From assembly GCA_963848955.1 (NCBI GenBank), contig CAWKFQ010000024.1:372001-436000 (forward strand): 64,000 bases of DNA, read 5' to 3'. The notes under the pieces were generated by a model. The model had not been told where the DNA came from, did no database searches, and saw nothing but the letters and a program-made list of their open reading frames with translations. Positions 37,792 to 46,517 of this stretch are shown here, one piece after another (the stretch's first letter is position 1; every line of letters begins with the position of its first letter). A program made the position numbers and the translations under genes. Origin of the DNA: DASUPK01 sp963848955. GTDB taxonomy: Bacteria > Actinomycetota > Thermoleophilia > Solirubrobacterales > 70-9.

Positions 37792-39783
37792 ATGGAAGCA
37801 GCGATTCGTCTCGGGATCCGCAGCTCATTGGCCGCGTTCGGCTGCGTGGTCGTTGCGCTGCTGCTGATCGCGCCTGCAGCGCGTGCTGGAGTGGTCACTG
37901 ATGGGACTCCCGGCAACCCCGGATGTCCGCCGATCGCGGACAAGCCCGATGCCGTGCCCCACGTTGACTACGACGGCGTTGAGCACATCACCTACTGCTA
38001 CGGACCGATCACCATCACTCCGGGCCAGAACATCATCCGGCTCAATGAGGCGATCGACGATTACGGGAACAAGCTCTGGCCGCAGGAGGACGGCTACATC
38101 ACTCGCTTCGACCCCGAGTTCGTCTATGCCGACGGAACCGTCCCCCGGGTGGACGTCCTGCATCTGCACCACGCCGTCTGGGGGGTCAACGGCAATCCGC
38201 AGTTCGCGGTCGGGGAGGAGAAGACGGTCCAGCAGCTGCCAAACGGGTTCGGCTGGCGGAACTTGGGCCCCGAGTCGCCCCACCCCGACAGCTGGTTCCT
38301 CAACGACATGCTGCACGACCTGGTCGCCCAGCCGGCCAAGGTCTACGTCGTCTGGCGAATCGACTTCGTGCCCGACGACTCACCCGCAGCGGCCTCCATG
38401 CACACCGTTCGCACCCAGTGGATGGACGTCGCCGGGAACCCGAGCCTCTATCCGGTCTTCGACGCCCTGCGATCCGACGGCCACAACGGCACCTACACCT
38501 TCCCGGATCAGGCGCCGGCGGCGGACCTCCATCCGTGTGGGCTGAATGGGCGGGCCATCGATAGCCATGGGTGCCTCGGGGCCGCCCAGAGCTGGACCCC
38601 GAACCACCCCGTGACCCTGATCGCCACCGCCGGACATCTGCATCCGGGCGGCCTCAACATGCAGATGCGGGACACCCGAAACGGCGAGACCAACACGCTC
38701 TTCACATCGGACGCCCACTACTACGAGCCCGCGGGAGAGGTCTCGTGGGACGTCGCGATGGGCGGGACGTCGCCTGACTGGAAGGTGCAGGTGCAGACCG
38801 GCGACAGGGTGAGCGTGCACGCGACCTATGACACCCGGAGGGCAGACTGGTATGAGGTGATGGGGATCATGCCCGTCGCCGTCTACGACGGGACGGACGT
38901 CGGCGGTGAGGACGCTCAGAGCACGCACATCCCGCAGGAGGAGTTCCTGACCCACGGGCACCTGACCGAGAACGACAACCACGGCGGCACCCCGACGGGC
39001 GCCCCGGACCCGTTCTCGCTGCCGAGCGTGCCGGCCCCGAACGACATGGTCGGCATCCAGTCCTTCGCGTATCAGGGGGTTCCGAACGCCGGCCCGAGCG
39101 TGCCGACGATCGAGCCGGGGCAGTCGCTCACCTTCAAGAGCTACGACGCGGTTCCGAGCACCAACGCCTTCCACACGATCACCGGCTGCAAGGATCCGTG
39201 TACCGGCTCGACCGGCATCGCCTACCCGATCGCCAATGGGCCGGTGACCTTCGACTCGGGTGAGCTCGGCTACAACGGCATCCCGGGCTCCATCGGGAAC
39301 GCTCCGGCCTCCAATCGCGACACCTGGCAGACGCCTCAGGATCTGCCGACCGGCACCTACACCTACTTCTGCCGCATACATCCCTTCATGAGGGGAGCCT
39401 TCCGCGTTGAGCCGCAGTTTGGCCCACGACAGACCCTCAGGGCGAAGAAGAAGCAGAACCTCGCCGTGGCGGCTGTCAGTGAGACGGTCGACAAGGCGGC
39501 CACAGTGCGGCTTCAGGCGAGGGTGAAGGGTGCGAAGAAGTCGGCGGGCGCCTCCGGCGGGTCGCACGTCCTCTCCCAGGCACTCGACGCCAAGCGGTCC
39601 ACGATCTTGCTCAATCCGAGCGTCAGGACCAAGATCAAGCTCCGGTTCTCGAATGCGGCACGCAAGCGACTCAGGGCGGCGCTCGCAACGAGTGGTGCAC
39701 AGAAGCTCATCGTCACGGCCACGGCCACCGACAGGTTCGGCAAGACCTCGACGGCCAAGGCCAGGTTCAGGCTGATCGGGTAG
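37792..39783 (+). CDS. Secreted PHM-like copper protein fused to a cupredoxin domain
   Basis: 663 aa with a signal peptide (about 1-32, ending PAARA). Residues about 33-375 resemble the two-copper fold of peptidylglycine monooxygenase-like enzymes. A HLHHAVWG cluster (His124, 126, 127) recalls the CuH His pair, GHLHPGG (His282, His284) recalls the CuM HxH, and a Met-containing YEVMGIM (Met357/360) sits where the CuM axial Met is expected. Residues about 430-540 are a blue-copper cupredoxin with ligands His461, Cys527, His530 and Met533 (YFCRIHPFM). A basic beta-type C-terminal domain (about 545-663) ends the protein. The monooxygenase assignment is inference. Coupled to a second cupredoxin gene. 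Confidence 0.7.
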   Translation: MEAAIRLGIRSSLAAFGCVVVALLLIAPAARAGVVTDGTPGNPGCPPIADKPDAVPHVDYDGVEHITYCYGPITITPGQNIIRLNEAIDDYGNKLWPQEDGYITRFDPEFVYADGTVPRVDVLHLHHAVWGVNGNPQFAVGEEKTVQQLPNGFGWRNLGPESPHPDSWFLNDMLHDLVAQPAKVYVVWRIDFVPDDSPAAASMHTVRTQWMDVAGNPSLYPVFDALRSDGHNGTYTFPDQAPAADLHPCGLNGRAIDSHGCLGAAQSWTPNHPVTLIATAGHLHPGGLNMQMRDTRNGETNTLFTSDAHYYEPAGEVSWDVAMGGTSPDWKVQVQTGDRVSVHATYDTRRADWYEVMGIMPVAVYDGTDVGGEDAQSTHIPQEEFLTHGHLTENDNHGGTPTGAPDPFSLPSVPAPNDMVGIQSFAYQGVPNAGPSVPTIEPGQSLTFKSYDAVPSTNAFHTITGCKDPCTGSTGIAYPIANGPVTFDSGELGYNGIPGSIGNAPASNRDTWQTPQDLPTGTYTYFCRIHPFMRGAFRVEPQFGPRQTLRAKKKQNLAVAAVSETVDKAATVRLQARVKGAKKSAGASGGSHVLSQALDAKRSTILLNPSVRTKIKLRFSNAARKRLRAALATSGAQKLIVTATATDRFGKTSTAKARFRLIG

Positions 39784-40469
39784 TGCGGGGGAAGCGTTTC
39801 AGCGTGCGCCGGGTGATCGTTGCCGTGGCCGCGGTCGGCGCGGCCGCCTTCGGCGCTGCGCAGGCGCTCGGGGCCTCCGAGGCGATCACCACGTCGGCGT
39901 GCTGCAGGTACGACAAGGCCACCTTCACGATCGACCGGGGAACCGTGGCTACCTTCCAGAACCAGGACCCGGGCGCCTCGCCACACGACGTCTTCTCGGT
40001 CGACAGCGGGGCCAATAACAAGCCGGTGTTCAGCTCCGCCCAGATCAACGTCGGCCAGACACCGGTGAACGGAACGGACGCCCTCGGCGCGGGCACCTAC
40101 CGCTTCTTCTGCACGGTGCACCCCACCCAGATGTCTGGCGAGCTGGTGGTGACCCCGAGCGCCTCTCCCACGGTTGCGGTCACGATCCTGAGCCCCAAGC
40201 TGGGTCCGGTCGCCTCGAGCGGCAAGCTGAAGGTCAAGCTGCGAGGGCTGCTCGCGAGCAACAACGTCTCGCTGACGGCCCGCAAGGGGAGCAAGAAGCT
40301 CGGCTCGATGCGCGGCATCGACCTGGCGGCGGGCGCCTCGCGCACCGTCAAGCTGCCTCTCAGCCGCGCCGGCCGGAGCTCCCTCAAGAACCTCGGCAGT
40401 GCCAAGGTCAAGGTGACGGCGGCCCCGCCTGGAGACCAACAGGTCAGCGTGGCGCGGCGCCTGGGTTAG
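39783..40469 (+). CDS. Secreted cupredoxin with C-terminal repeat-type domain
   Basis: 228 aa, GTG start overlapping the upstream stop by one base. Signal peptide of about 31 residues (RRVIVAVAAVGAAAFGAAQA). Cupredoxin domain at about 32-120 with the type I copper ligands His in SPHDVFS and Cys, His, Met in FFCTVHPTQMSG. The C-terminal Lys/Ser/Gly-rich domain of about 100 residues resembles the tail of the preceding protein (LSRAGRSSLKNLGSAKVKVT compared with FSNAARKRLRAAL). It is a likely electron donor or copper carrier for its neighbour. A hairpin terminator follows nine bases on. Confidence 0.82.
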   Translation: MRGKRFSVRRVIVAVAAVGAAAFGAAQALGASEAITTSACCRYDKATFTIDRGTVATFQNQDPGASPHDVFSVDSGANNKPVFSSAQINVGQTPVNGTDALGAGTYRFFCTVHPTQMSGELVVTPSASPTVAVTILSPKLGPVASSGKLKVKLRGLLASNNVSLTARKGSKKLGSMRGIDLAAGASRTVKLPLSRAGRSSLKNLGSAKVKVTAAPPGDQQVSVARRLG

Positions 40470-40477
40470 CCGGCAAT

Positions 40478-40507
40478 AGAAACGGCCATCCGAAGAGGGC
40501 CGTTTCT
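40478..40507. terminator. Hairpin terminator, copy 1 of a repeated element
   Basis: AGAAACGGCC and GGCCGTTTCT pair across a short loop (TCCGAAG core). An almost identical hairpin lies at 42687-42716. It terminates the copper-protein pair. Confidence 0.75.
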
Positions 40508-40590
40508 GGGTGGGCGAGATAGCTCGGGTCCGTCTCACTGATCCATTTGGCTCGAACAGCAGCCAAGCGCGTCTGGAAGAATCTCGAAGG

Positions 40591-40836
40591 ATGGAGGACC
40601 CAACCAGCGACCCTGCCGTACTCGACCAGCGCGTTGCCAGCCTCGCTGAAATCGTCAACAGGTTGATCGGCGTCGTTTCGAAGCTGGATGACGAAACCTC
40701 TGACACGGCCGCAGCTGCCTTCGACAGCGATGTTCCGCGCGTTGCCGGACACAAAGCAACCGCAGAAGAGCTGAAGAGCTTGGGCGACACTCTGGATGCC
40801 TGGCTGAAAGAGTGGCGCGCAGGCAACCCCGGTTAG
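40591..40836 (+). CDS. Small hypothetical protein
   Basis: 81 aa from ATG 40591, which follows GAAGG; the frame is open back to 40510. Acidic and helical (VLDQRVASLAEIVNRLIGVV; KATAEELKSLGDTLDAWLKE), with no signal peptide, TM segment or Cys. No family recognised. It stands alone between a terminator and the NTF2-like genes. Confidence 0.5.
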   Translation: MEDPTSDPAVLDQRVASLAEIVNRLIGVVSKLDDETSDTAAAAFDSDVPRVAGHKATAEELKSLGDTLDAWLKEWRAGNPG

Positions 40837-40919
40837 AGCAGCTCGGCGAAGCGCCGCCACCAGCGTGAGGCAAGCCGATCTCCTGGAGGGAGGCCTCGCC
40901 GCGGGATACTGCGTAAGCG

Positions 40920-41327
40920 ATGTCGGAGGAGAACGTCGAGATCGTGCGCGGCGTCTATGAGGCCTGGCAACGGGGCGACTTTGAAGCCGCGTTAGAGCCC
41001 TTCCACCAGGACGTCGAGTGGTTTGGTCCGCCGGATATCTCCCGCGCCGGCGACGGGGAAGTTGCGCGCGGGCACGAGGGCGTTGGCCGTTCGCTCGGTC
41101 GCTGGATGGGCGCATGGGTCGACCTCCGCTTCGAGATTCGCGAGCTGATCGACTTCGGCGACGAGGTTCTGGCTGAAGGTTGGCAACAGGGACGCGGTCG
41201 GGGGAGCGGAGTCGAGGTCTCAGGACAAATCTTCAGCGTCTGGACTCTCCGAGCGGGGAAGATCGTCCGGCAGCGGATGTTTCGCGACAGGGCACAGGCC
41301 CTCGAAGCCGCCGGCCGTTCGGAGTAG
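40920..41327 (+). CDS. NTF2-like (SnoaL-fold) protein, paralog A
   Basis: 135 aa cone-barrel protein starting MSEENVEIVRGVYEAWQRGD, with DVEWFGPP and the C-terminal signature RAQALEAAGRSE. The SnoaL-like superfamily holds small-molecule isomerases, hydrolases and binding proteins; no catalytic set can be assigned here. First of three paralogs in 1.7 kb. The start lies in a sequence shared exactly with paralogs B and C. Confidence 0.8.
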   Translation: MSEENVEIVRGVYEAWQRGDFEAALEPFHQDVEWFGPPDISRAGDGEVARGHEGVGRSLGRWMGAWVDLRFEIRELIDFGDEVLAEGWQQGRGRGSGVEVSGQIFSVWTLRAGKIVRQRMFRDRAQALEAAGRSE

Positions 41328-41413
41328 GCCGACATACGAGGAAGCCCGGCGCTAGGCGTCCCTTCCGCCACTGTGCGACTCAGCACACCGGACTCGCAAC
41401 GTGCTGACTCGCA

Positions 41414-41439
41414 CAAGGGCCCTCTGTCGAGGGCCCTTG
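41414..41439. terminator. Hairpin terminator after NTF2-like paralog A
   Basis: A 10-bp perfect stem CAAGGGCCCT/AGGGCCCTTG with loop CTGTCG, followed by GAATTCC. The 233-base gap 41328-41560 around it holds nothing else I can recognise. Confidence 0.7.
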
Positions 41440-41560
41440 GAATTCCCGAGAGCTCGTCTGCGGGGTCACCGTTCCCCGTCAGCTTTAGGCGCGATGGGCG
41501 AACTCAGACGTATTGCGCGATCGCCATCTCGACCGTCCCCGTATCCGACCCTGCGGCCCG

Positions 41561-41824
41561 GTGCCTAAGATCGGCGCCGTGCTGGTCCTGATCGGCCTCA
41601 TTCTGCTCGGAGTTGCAGTCATTGCCCTCGCGTCCCTGGTGGTTCTGCGCCCACGCCAGGCGGGCAAAGCGCGGAAGGTGCAAGACCTCTACCCGGAAGG
41701 GAGCGAGAGGGCGGTCTACGAGACGCTCTACGGAAAGCGCTCGACGACGGTATCCGCCCCGGTGCCCGTAGAGCGACCACCAGAAGCCGATGTGGATAGT
41801 CCCCGGGCTGGGTTGCGGGAGTAG
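41561..41824 (+). CDS. Small single-pass membrane protein
   Basis: 87 aa from GTG 41561: one TM helix (GAVLVLIGLILLGVAVIALA continuing to SLVVL), then a basic cytoplasmic tail (RPRQAGKARKVQDLYPEGSE). No family recognised. The last residues PRAGLRE and the stop context copy the ending of the NTF2-like paralogs (AGLRE), as if the gene end came from a lost paralog. It stops four bases before paralog B. Confidence 0.5.
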   Translation: MPKIGAVLVLIGLILLGVAVIALASLVVLRPRQAGKARKVQDLYPEGSERAVYETLYGKRSTTVSAPVPVERPPEADVDSPRAGLRE

Positions 41825-42255
41825 GCGATGTCGGAGGAGAACGTGGCGCTGGCACGGAAGGCCATCGACGCTCTCAACCGCGGCGACTTCGACGCCTTGC
41901 TGGCCTTCCTCAGCCCTGATGTCGTATGGGAGGCCCTGGAAGGTGTCTCTGGGATTGGTGAGCTGTACCGCGGGCGGGCAGGGGTGCGAGAGTGGATCGA
42001 GCTGATGTGGGAAAACGCGGAGGAGGGCGTCCACATCGAGATCGAGCAGATAGCGGACTTGGGTGATGACCGGGTCTTCATCGCCGTGGTTCTCACAGCA
42101 CGCCGTAGGGGCAGCGGCGTGCCGTTTGAATACCGCACCTGGCAGATCGTCTGGTTCGCGGACGGCCTGATTACGAGACGTCAAGTCTTCTGGACCCGTG
42201 CCGAAGCCCTCAAGACCGCCGGGCTGCGGGAGTAGGCGATGTCGGAGGAGAACGT
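41815..42255 (+). repeat. 30-base direct repeat at paralog gene junctions
   Basis: Identical 30-base sequences at 41815-41844 and 42226-42255 span the end of one gene and the start of the next NTF2-like gene (core GCGATGTCGGAGGAGAACGT). The same 20-base core occurs at 40917-40936 before paralog A. This supports tandem duplication with conserved junctions. Confidence 0.85.
41828..42235 (+). CDS. NTF2-like (SnoaL-fold) protein, paralog B
   Basis: 135 aa, MSEENVALARKAIDALNRGD, then FLSPDVVWEALEGVSG, IEQIADLGDDRVFIAVV and the signature RAEALKTAGLRE. Same length as paralog A and clearly homologous, though diverged inside. Separated from the preceding and following genes by only a few bases. Role unknown. 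Confidence 0.82.
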   Translation: MSEENVALARKAIDALNRGDFDALLAFLSPDVVWEALEGVSGIGELYRGRAGVREWIELMWENAEEGVHIEIEQIADLGDDRVFIAVVLTARRRGSGVPFEYRTWQIVWFADGLITRRQVFWTRAEALKTAGLRE

Positions 42256-42631
42256 TGAGATCGTGCGCCGCGTCTACAAGCTCGCTGAGGCCCGAGGAGT
42301 CGAGGGGCTTTTGGAGCTCGCAACCGACGACATCGTCTGGATCAGTGACTCGCGCTTTCCCGGCGGGGGGACGTACGTGGGCAAGGAGAACGTGCGGCGG
42401 TGGTTGAACAAGATATGGATCTACGCCGAGGTCTCGGTCGACGTCGAGGAGATCTTTGACCTCGACGACAGGGCGCTGAGCATTACCCGGTTCCACGGGG
42501 TCTATTCGGATGCCCCTCCGGTGGACTGGCCCTGGTGCCACCTTTTTTGGTTCGAAGATGGACTGATCAGCCAGGCGCAAAGCTTTTTTGATCGAGCGGA
42601 AGCCCTCGAAGTCGCCGGGTTGTCGGAGTAG
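42239..42631 (+). CDS. NTF2-like (SnoaL-fold) protein, paralog C
   Basis: 130 aa, MSEENVEIVRRVYKLAEARG, ATDDIVWISDSRFPGGGTYV, then WCHLFWFEDGLISQAQSFF and the ending RAEALEVAGLSE. More AT-rich than paralogs A and B around 42400-42560. Likely co-transcribed with paralog B. Followed by the second copy of the shared hairpin. Confidence 0.8.
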   Translation: MSEENVEIVRRVYKLAEARGVEGLLELATDDIVWISDSRFPGGGTYVGKENVRRWLNKIWIYAEVSVDVEEIFDLDDRALSITRFHGVYSDAPPVDWPWCHLFWFEDGLISQAQSFFDRAEALEVAGLSE

Positions 42632-42686
42632 GCCAGCTCATCGCGTCCCCCACCCACGTCCGAAGCTCGTCCTGCGTTTCGGGCAT

Positions 42687-42716
42687 AGAAACGGCCCTCC
42701 GAAGAGGGCCGTTTCT
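42687..42716. terminator. Hairpin terminator, copy 2 of the repeated element
   Basis: A 12-bp stem AGAAACGGCCCT/AGGGCCGTTTCT with a CCGAAG loop. Matches the hairpin at 40478 apart from one or two bases, including flanking bases. It could serve both paralog C and the convergent gene ending at 42780. Confidence 0.78.
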
Positions 42717-42779
42717 GGGGTGCTACAGGGAGGAGAGATATGTTTTGCTGCTGTGTTGTCTGTGGGAGGTAGCCGGTAC

Positions 42780-43142
42780 TCAGGCTCCGAGTGGACGACT
42801 GAACCGCGTTGAGGCGGTCAGCGCCATGTGAGCGGAGCCGAACCCGGCCAAAAAGACTGTTGCGACGTAGTCGCCCCCGATTCCGGCCAGCACCGCGGCC
42901 GCGATGGTCGCGCCGGCCAGGGTGTAGTCGAGCCCGGCGTGGGCACTCAGCGGCACATTTCCACGAGTGCTGTCGCCATAGACGGAGGTCGCGAGACCGA
43001 TCAACAGGACGCCGAGCGCGATGCTGAGAGCACCCGCCAGGTAGTCGAAGCCGAGCGCGAACGGCGCCACGATCAGCAGCGGCGCGGCCAGCACCTCGAG
43101 GGCGGCATGGACGTTGATCGGTATCGCTCTGAAGAGACTCAT
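42780..43142 (-). CDS. Small four-TM membrane protein, SPW-repeat-like
   Basis: 120 aa with two similar halves, each with two helices (ALEVLAAPLLIVAPFALGF then LSIALGVLLIGLATSVYG; AGLDYTLAGATIAAAVLAGI then ATVFLAGFGSAHMALTAS). This resembles SPW-repeat proteins, although the SPW motif itself is degenerate (VAPFALGF). Function unknown. Divergent from tlyA. Confidence 0.6.
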   Translation of the reverse strand: MSLFRAIPINVHAALEVLAAPLLIVAPFALGFDYLAGALSIALGVLLIGLATSVYGDSTRGNVPLSAHAGLDYTLAGATIAAAVLAGIGGDYVATVFLAGFGSAHMALTASTRFSRPLGA

Positions 43143-43253
43143 CGCGAAAACCAGGGTACGAACGTATGTGCGATCCGTGTGTGAGGGCGATCACAGTCGA
43201 AGCTGCGACCGGATTGCCGCTCCGGGCCCAGCGGCGCTTGTACGGTTCGCCGC

Positions 43254-44036
43254 GTGACCCGTCGTCGCGCCGATACGCTGCTCGCCGAGCGCGGTCTCGC
43301 GCCGTCGCGTACCGCAGCCGCCGCGACCGTCCGCGCCGGGCGGGTGCGCCTCGGGAAGGACGGATCCACGATCGAAAAGCCGAGCGAGCTGGTCCCGGAG
43401 GACGCCGAGCTTCTGGTCGAAGAGGGGGAGGAGTTCGTCTCGCGAGGCGGGATCAAGCTCAACAACGCCCTCGATGAGCTTTCCGTCACGGTCGAGGATC
43501 GCCTGGCGCTGGACGTCGGCGCCTCGACCGGGGGATTCACGGATTGCCTGCTCCAGCGCGGCGCGCGCATGGTGATCGCGGTCGACGTCGGCTACGGGCA
43601 GCTCGACTGGAGCCTGCGGCAGGACTCTCGCGTTCTCGTCATGGAGCGGCTCAATGCCCGGTACCTGGGCGATTCGTTCCTGCCCTTTCGGCCCGAGCTG
43701 ATCACGGTGGACGTCGCCTTCATCTCTCTGGCGATGGTGATGCCTTCGATCGTCACCACCGCGGCCGATGAGTTCGACCTGCTGGGCCTCGTCAAGCCGC
43801 AGTTCGAGCTCGGCAAGGAGAAGGTCGGGAAGGGGGGCGTCGTCCGCGATGCCGGCGACCGCCGCGACGCGATCCGCCGGGTGGCCGAGGCCGCGCAGCA
43901 GGAGGGGCTGATCGTCCGCGGGCTGGCCTCGTCCGGGCTGCCGGGCCCGAAGGGGAACCGCGAGACCTTCGTCTGGGCCGCCCGCGGCGGGGAGCCGGTC
44001 GACCTCGACGCCGCCCTGAAGGAGGTCGAGCCATGA
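43254..44036 (+). CDS. tlyA: TlyA-type 16S/23S rRNA (cytidine-2'-O)-methyltransferase
   Basis: 260 aa. N-terminal S4 RNA-binding domain (about 1-60; MTRRRADTLLAERGLAPSRT), then a FtsJ-like methyltransferase with the SAM motif DVGASTGGFTDCLLQRGA, and VDVAFISLAMVMPSI and LVKPQFELGKEKVGKGGVV. In mycobacteria TlyA methylates both subunits and affects capreomycin susceptibility. GTG start. Leads the tlyA-nadK run. Confidence 0.94.
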   Translation: MTRRRADTLLAERGLAPSRTAAAATVRAGRVRLGKDGSTIEKPSELVPEDAELLVEEGEEFVSRGGIKLNNALDELSVTVEDRLALDVGASTGGFTDCLLQRGARMVIAVDVGYGQLDWSLRQDSRVLVMERLNARYLGDSFLPFRPELITVDVAFISLAMVMPSIVTTAADEFDLLGLVKPQFELGKEKVGKGGVVRDAGDRRDAIRRVAEAAQQEGLIVRGLASSGLPGPKGNRETFVWAARGGEPVDLDAALKEVEP

Positions 44037-44042
44037 GCGTGA

Positions 44043-44888
44043 GTGAAGCGCGCGATGCTGATCACGCCCGCGCATCCGGAGCGCTGCCGAGGAGGCGGTC
44101 GCCACCGCCGCCGAGGTGGCGCGGGCGGCCGGCGTGCAGCTCGTCTCGACCGCCGGACGAGCAGGAGAAGCACGTCGAGGCCGCGGCGCACATCGAGCAG
44201 CGTCGCGGACGGCGAGCGACCCGACGTCTGCCTGGTGCTCGGCGGAGACGGCAGCATCCTCTACGCGCTCCGGCACTTCGCCCACACGGGCGTGCCGGTC
44301 TTCGGCATCAACTTCGGCACGTCGGGTTCCTGGCCGCCGTCGAGCGCGACCGATCTCGCGAGGGGCTCGAGCGGGCGTTCAGCGGCGACTTCGAGGTGAT
44401 GGACATGCCGGCGCTGAAGGTGGGCCTGCCGCTCGACCATCCGGTCGGCCCTCAACGACGTCAGCTTCAGCGGCAGGCCGCACGGCCGCGTGGCCGAGCT
44501 CTCCTACACGATCGGCGACGAGGAGGTCGGCAACGTCCGCTGCGACGGGCTGGTCGCCGCTACCCCGGCCGGCTCGACGGGCTACAACCTCGCCAACAAC
44601 GGCCCGATCCTCGCCTGGGGCGTGAAGGGCTATGTGGTCAGCTTCATCGCCCCTCACACGCTCGCCGCGCGGGCGCTCGTGGTCGCGCCGGACGACGCGC
44701 TCCATCGTCGCGCAACGCCGCCGGGCGCGAGCCGGTCGAGATCTCGCTGGACGGCGCGCCCGCCGGCGAGCTCGAGCCGGGCGCGGAGCTCGAGATGCGC
44801 TTCGAGGAATCGGTCAGCAAGCTGGCGCAGCTGCCGGGCGCGAACTTCTACCACCGCATCCGCGAGAAGTTCGGCGAAGCTCGCCTAG
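44043..44888 (+). CDS. nadK: NAD kinase, several frameshifts
   Basis: Phosphorylates NAD to NADP. GTG 44043 gives VKRAMLITPAHPER. The family motifs are spread over all three frames: EQEKHVEAAAHIEQ (about 44160), LVLGGDGSILYALRHF with the GGDG site (about 44230), GINFGT, SREGLERAFSGDFEVMDMPA, and GLVAATPAGSTGYNLANNGP (about 44550), ending EKFG...KLA at TAG 44888. At least five indels are needed in 850 bases. Because nadK is essential and all motifs survive, this is best read as local sequence error. Nine bases after tlyA. Confidence 0.88.
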
Positions 44889-44902
44889 CTAGTCTCCGCG
44901 CT

Positions 44903-46497
44903 ATGGAGCGCAAGTGGTGGAGCCTGCTCGCGGTCTGTCTGGCGACGTTCATGTTGCTGCTCGACATCACCGTCGTCAACGTCGCGCTCCCCGACATCCA
45001 GCAGGAACTCAACACCGACCTCACCGGGCTGCAGTGGGTCGTCGACGCGTACACGCTGACCCTCGCCGCCTTCACCCTGACCGTGGGCTCGCTCGCCGAC
45101 CGCTTCGGCCGCCGCCGTCTGTTCGTGATCGGGGTCGGGCTCTTCACCCTCGCTTCGCTGCTCTGCGGACTGGCGACCAACGCCACCTTCCTGCATCTGG
45201 CGCGCGGACTGCAGGGAATCGGGGGCGCGGCGATGTTCGCGACCTCGCTGGCCCTGATCGCCCAGGAGTTCCAGGGCCCCGAGCGCGGCACCGCGATCGC
45301 CGCCTGGGGCGCGACGATCGGCGGCGCGGTCGCGGTCGGGCCGCTGGTCGGCGGGGCGCTGACCGACGGGTTCGGCTGGGAGTGGATCTTCTTCGTCAAC
45401 GTCCCGATCGGGATCGGCACCGTGATCCTGGCCCAGACCCAGGCCGGCGAGTCGCGCGATCCCGAGGCCAAGCGCGTCGACTGGGCGGGCCTGATCACCT
45501 TCTCGCTCGGGCTCTTCGCTCTGATCTTCGGCCTGCTGCGCGGCAACGCCGAGGGCTGGGGTAGCGCTCAGATCGTCGGCTCGCTGGTCGGCGCGGCGGT
45601 CCTGCTGGTGGCGTTCGTGATCTTCGAGTGGCGGCAGGACCACGCGATGTTCGACCTCAGCCTGTTCCGAAAGCCCGCCTTCTCGGGCGTCTCCTACGGC
45701 ACCTTCGCGATCGGCGCCGGGATGTTCGCGATGTTCCTCTACATCACGATCTACATGCAGAGCGTGATCGGCATGACGCCGCTCGAGGCCGGCGTCCGCT
45801 TCCTGCCGCTGACTCTCTTTGCGTTCATCGTGCCGCTCGTCACCCGCAACCTTGTCTCGAGGATCCCGGCGCGGGTGCCGCTGACGATCGGGCTGGCGCT
45901 GGTCGGCCTCGGGCTGCTGCTGATGCGCGGCGCCAAGCCCGACTCGGAGTGGACGACTCTGCTCGCCGGGTTCATTGTCAGCGGTGTCGGCATCGGGCTC
46001 TCCAACCCGTCGATCGCCTCGACCGCGCTCGGGGTGGTGCCCGCGGCGCGGTCGGGCATGGCCTCGGGAATCAACAACACGATGCGGATCGCCGGCGTCG
46101 CGACGGGGATCGCGGCGCTCGGGGCGGTTTTCCAGAGCAAGATCACCGATTCGCTCCACACCCTGCTGCCGCAGGCGCCGAGCGGATTCGCCGAGGGGTT
46201 GCCGCCAGCGGCACGCAGGCGGCGAGCCAGGCGCCGCCCCAGTTCCATGACCAGGCCGTCCAAGCGGCGGGCGTCGCGTTCACCGATGCCTTCAACGACA
46301 TCCTTCTGATCGGAGCGCTGATCCTTTTCAGCGGCGCGCTCGCGGCCTTCGCGCTGGTGCGCCAGAGGGACTTCGTCCCGCATGGTCCGCCACAGCAGGC
46401 GGCGACCGAGGCGGGGAGCCCGCGGCCGCGTAGATCCGGCGGCGGTGTTCTGACGGCCGGTCCCTTGATGGCGAAGCCGGGGAATCTGTCGGGTTGA
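44903..46497 (+). CDS. MFS transporter, DHA2-like 14-TM type, one frameshift
   Basis: About 530 aa, EmrB/QacA-like: MERKWWSLLAVCLATFMLLL then DITVVNVALPDIQ, motif A GSLADRFGRRRLFVIGVGL, motif C-like AAWGATIGGAVAVGPLVGG, then FFVNVPIGI. A shift near 46203 moves from frame 2 to frame 1 (TQAASQAPPQFHDQAV; DILLIGALILFSGALAAFAL). It sits between nadK and recN, which are usually adjacent, so it looks like an insertion into a conserved run. Cargo unknown. Confidence 0.88.
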
Positions 46498-46517
46498 GCC
46501 ATTAGAAACGGGGTCCG

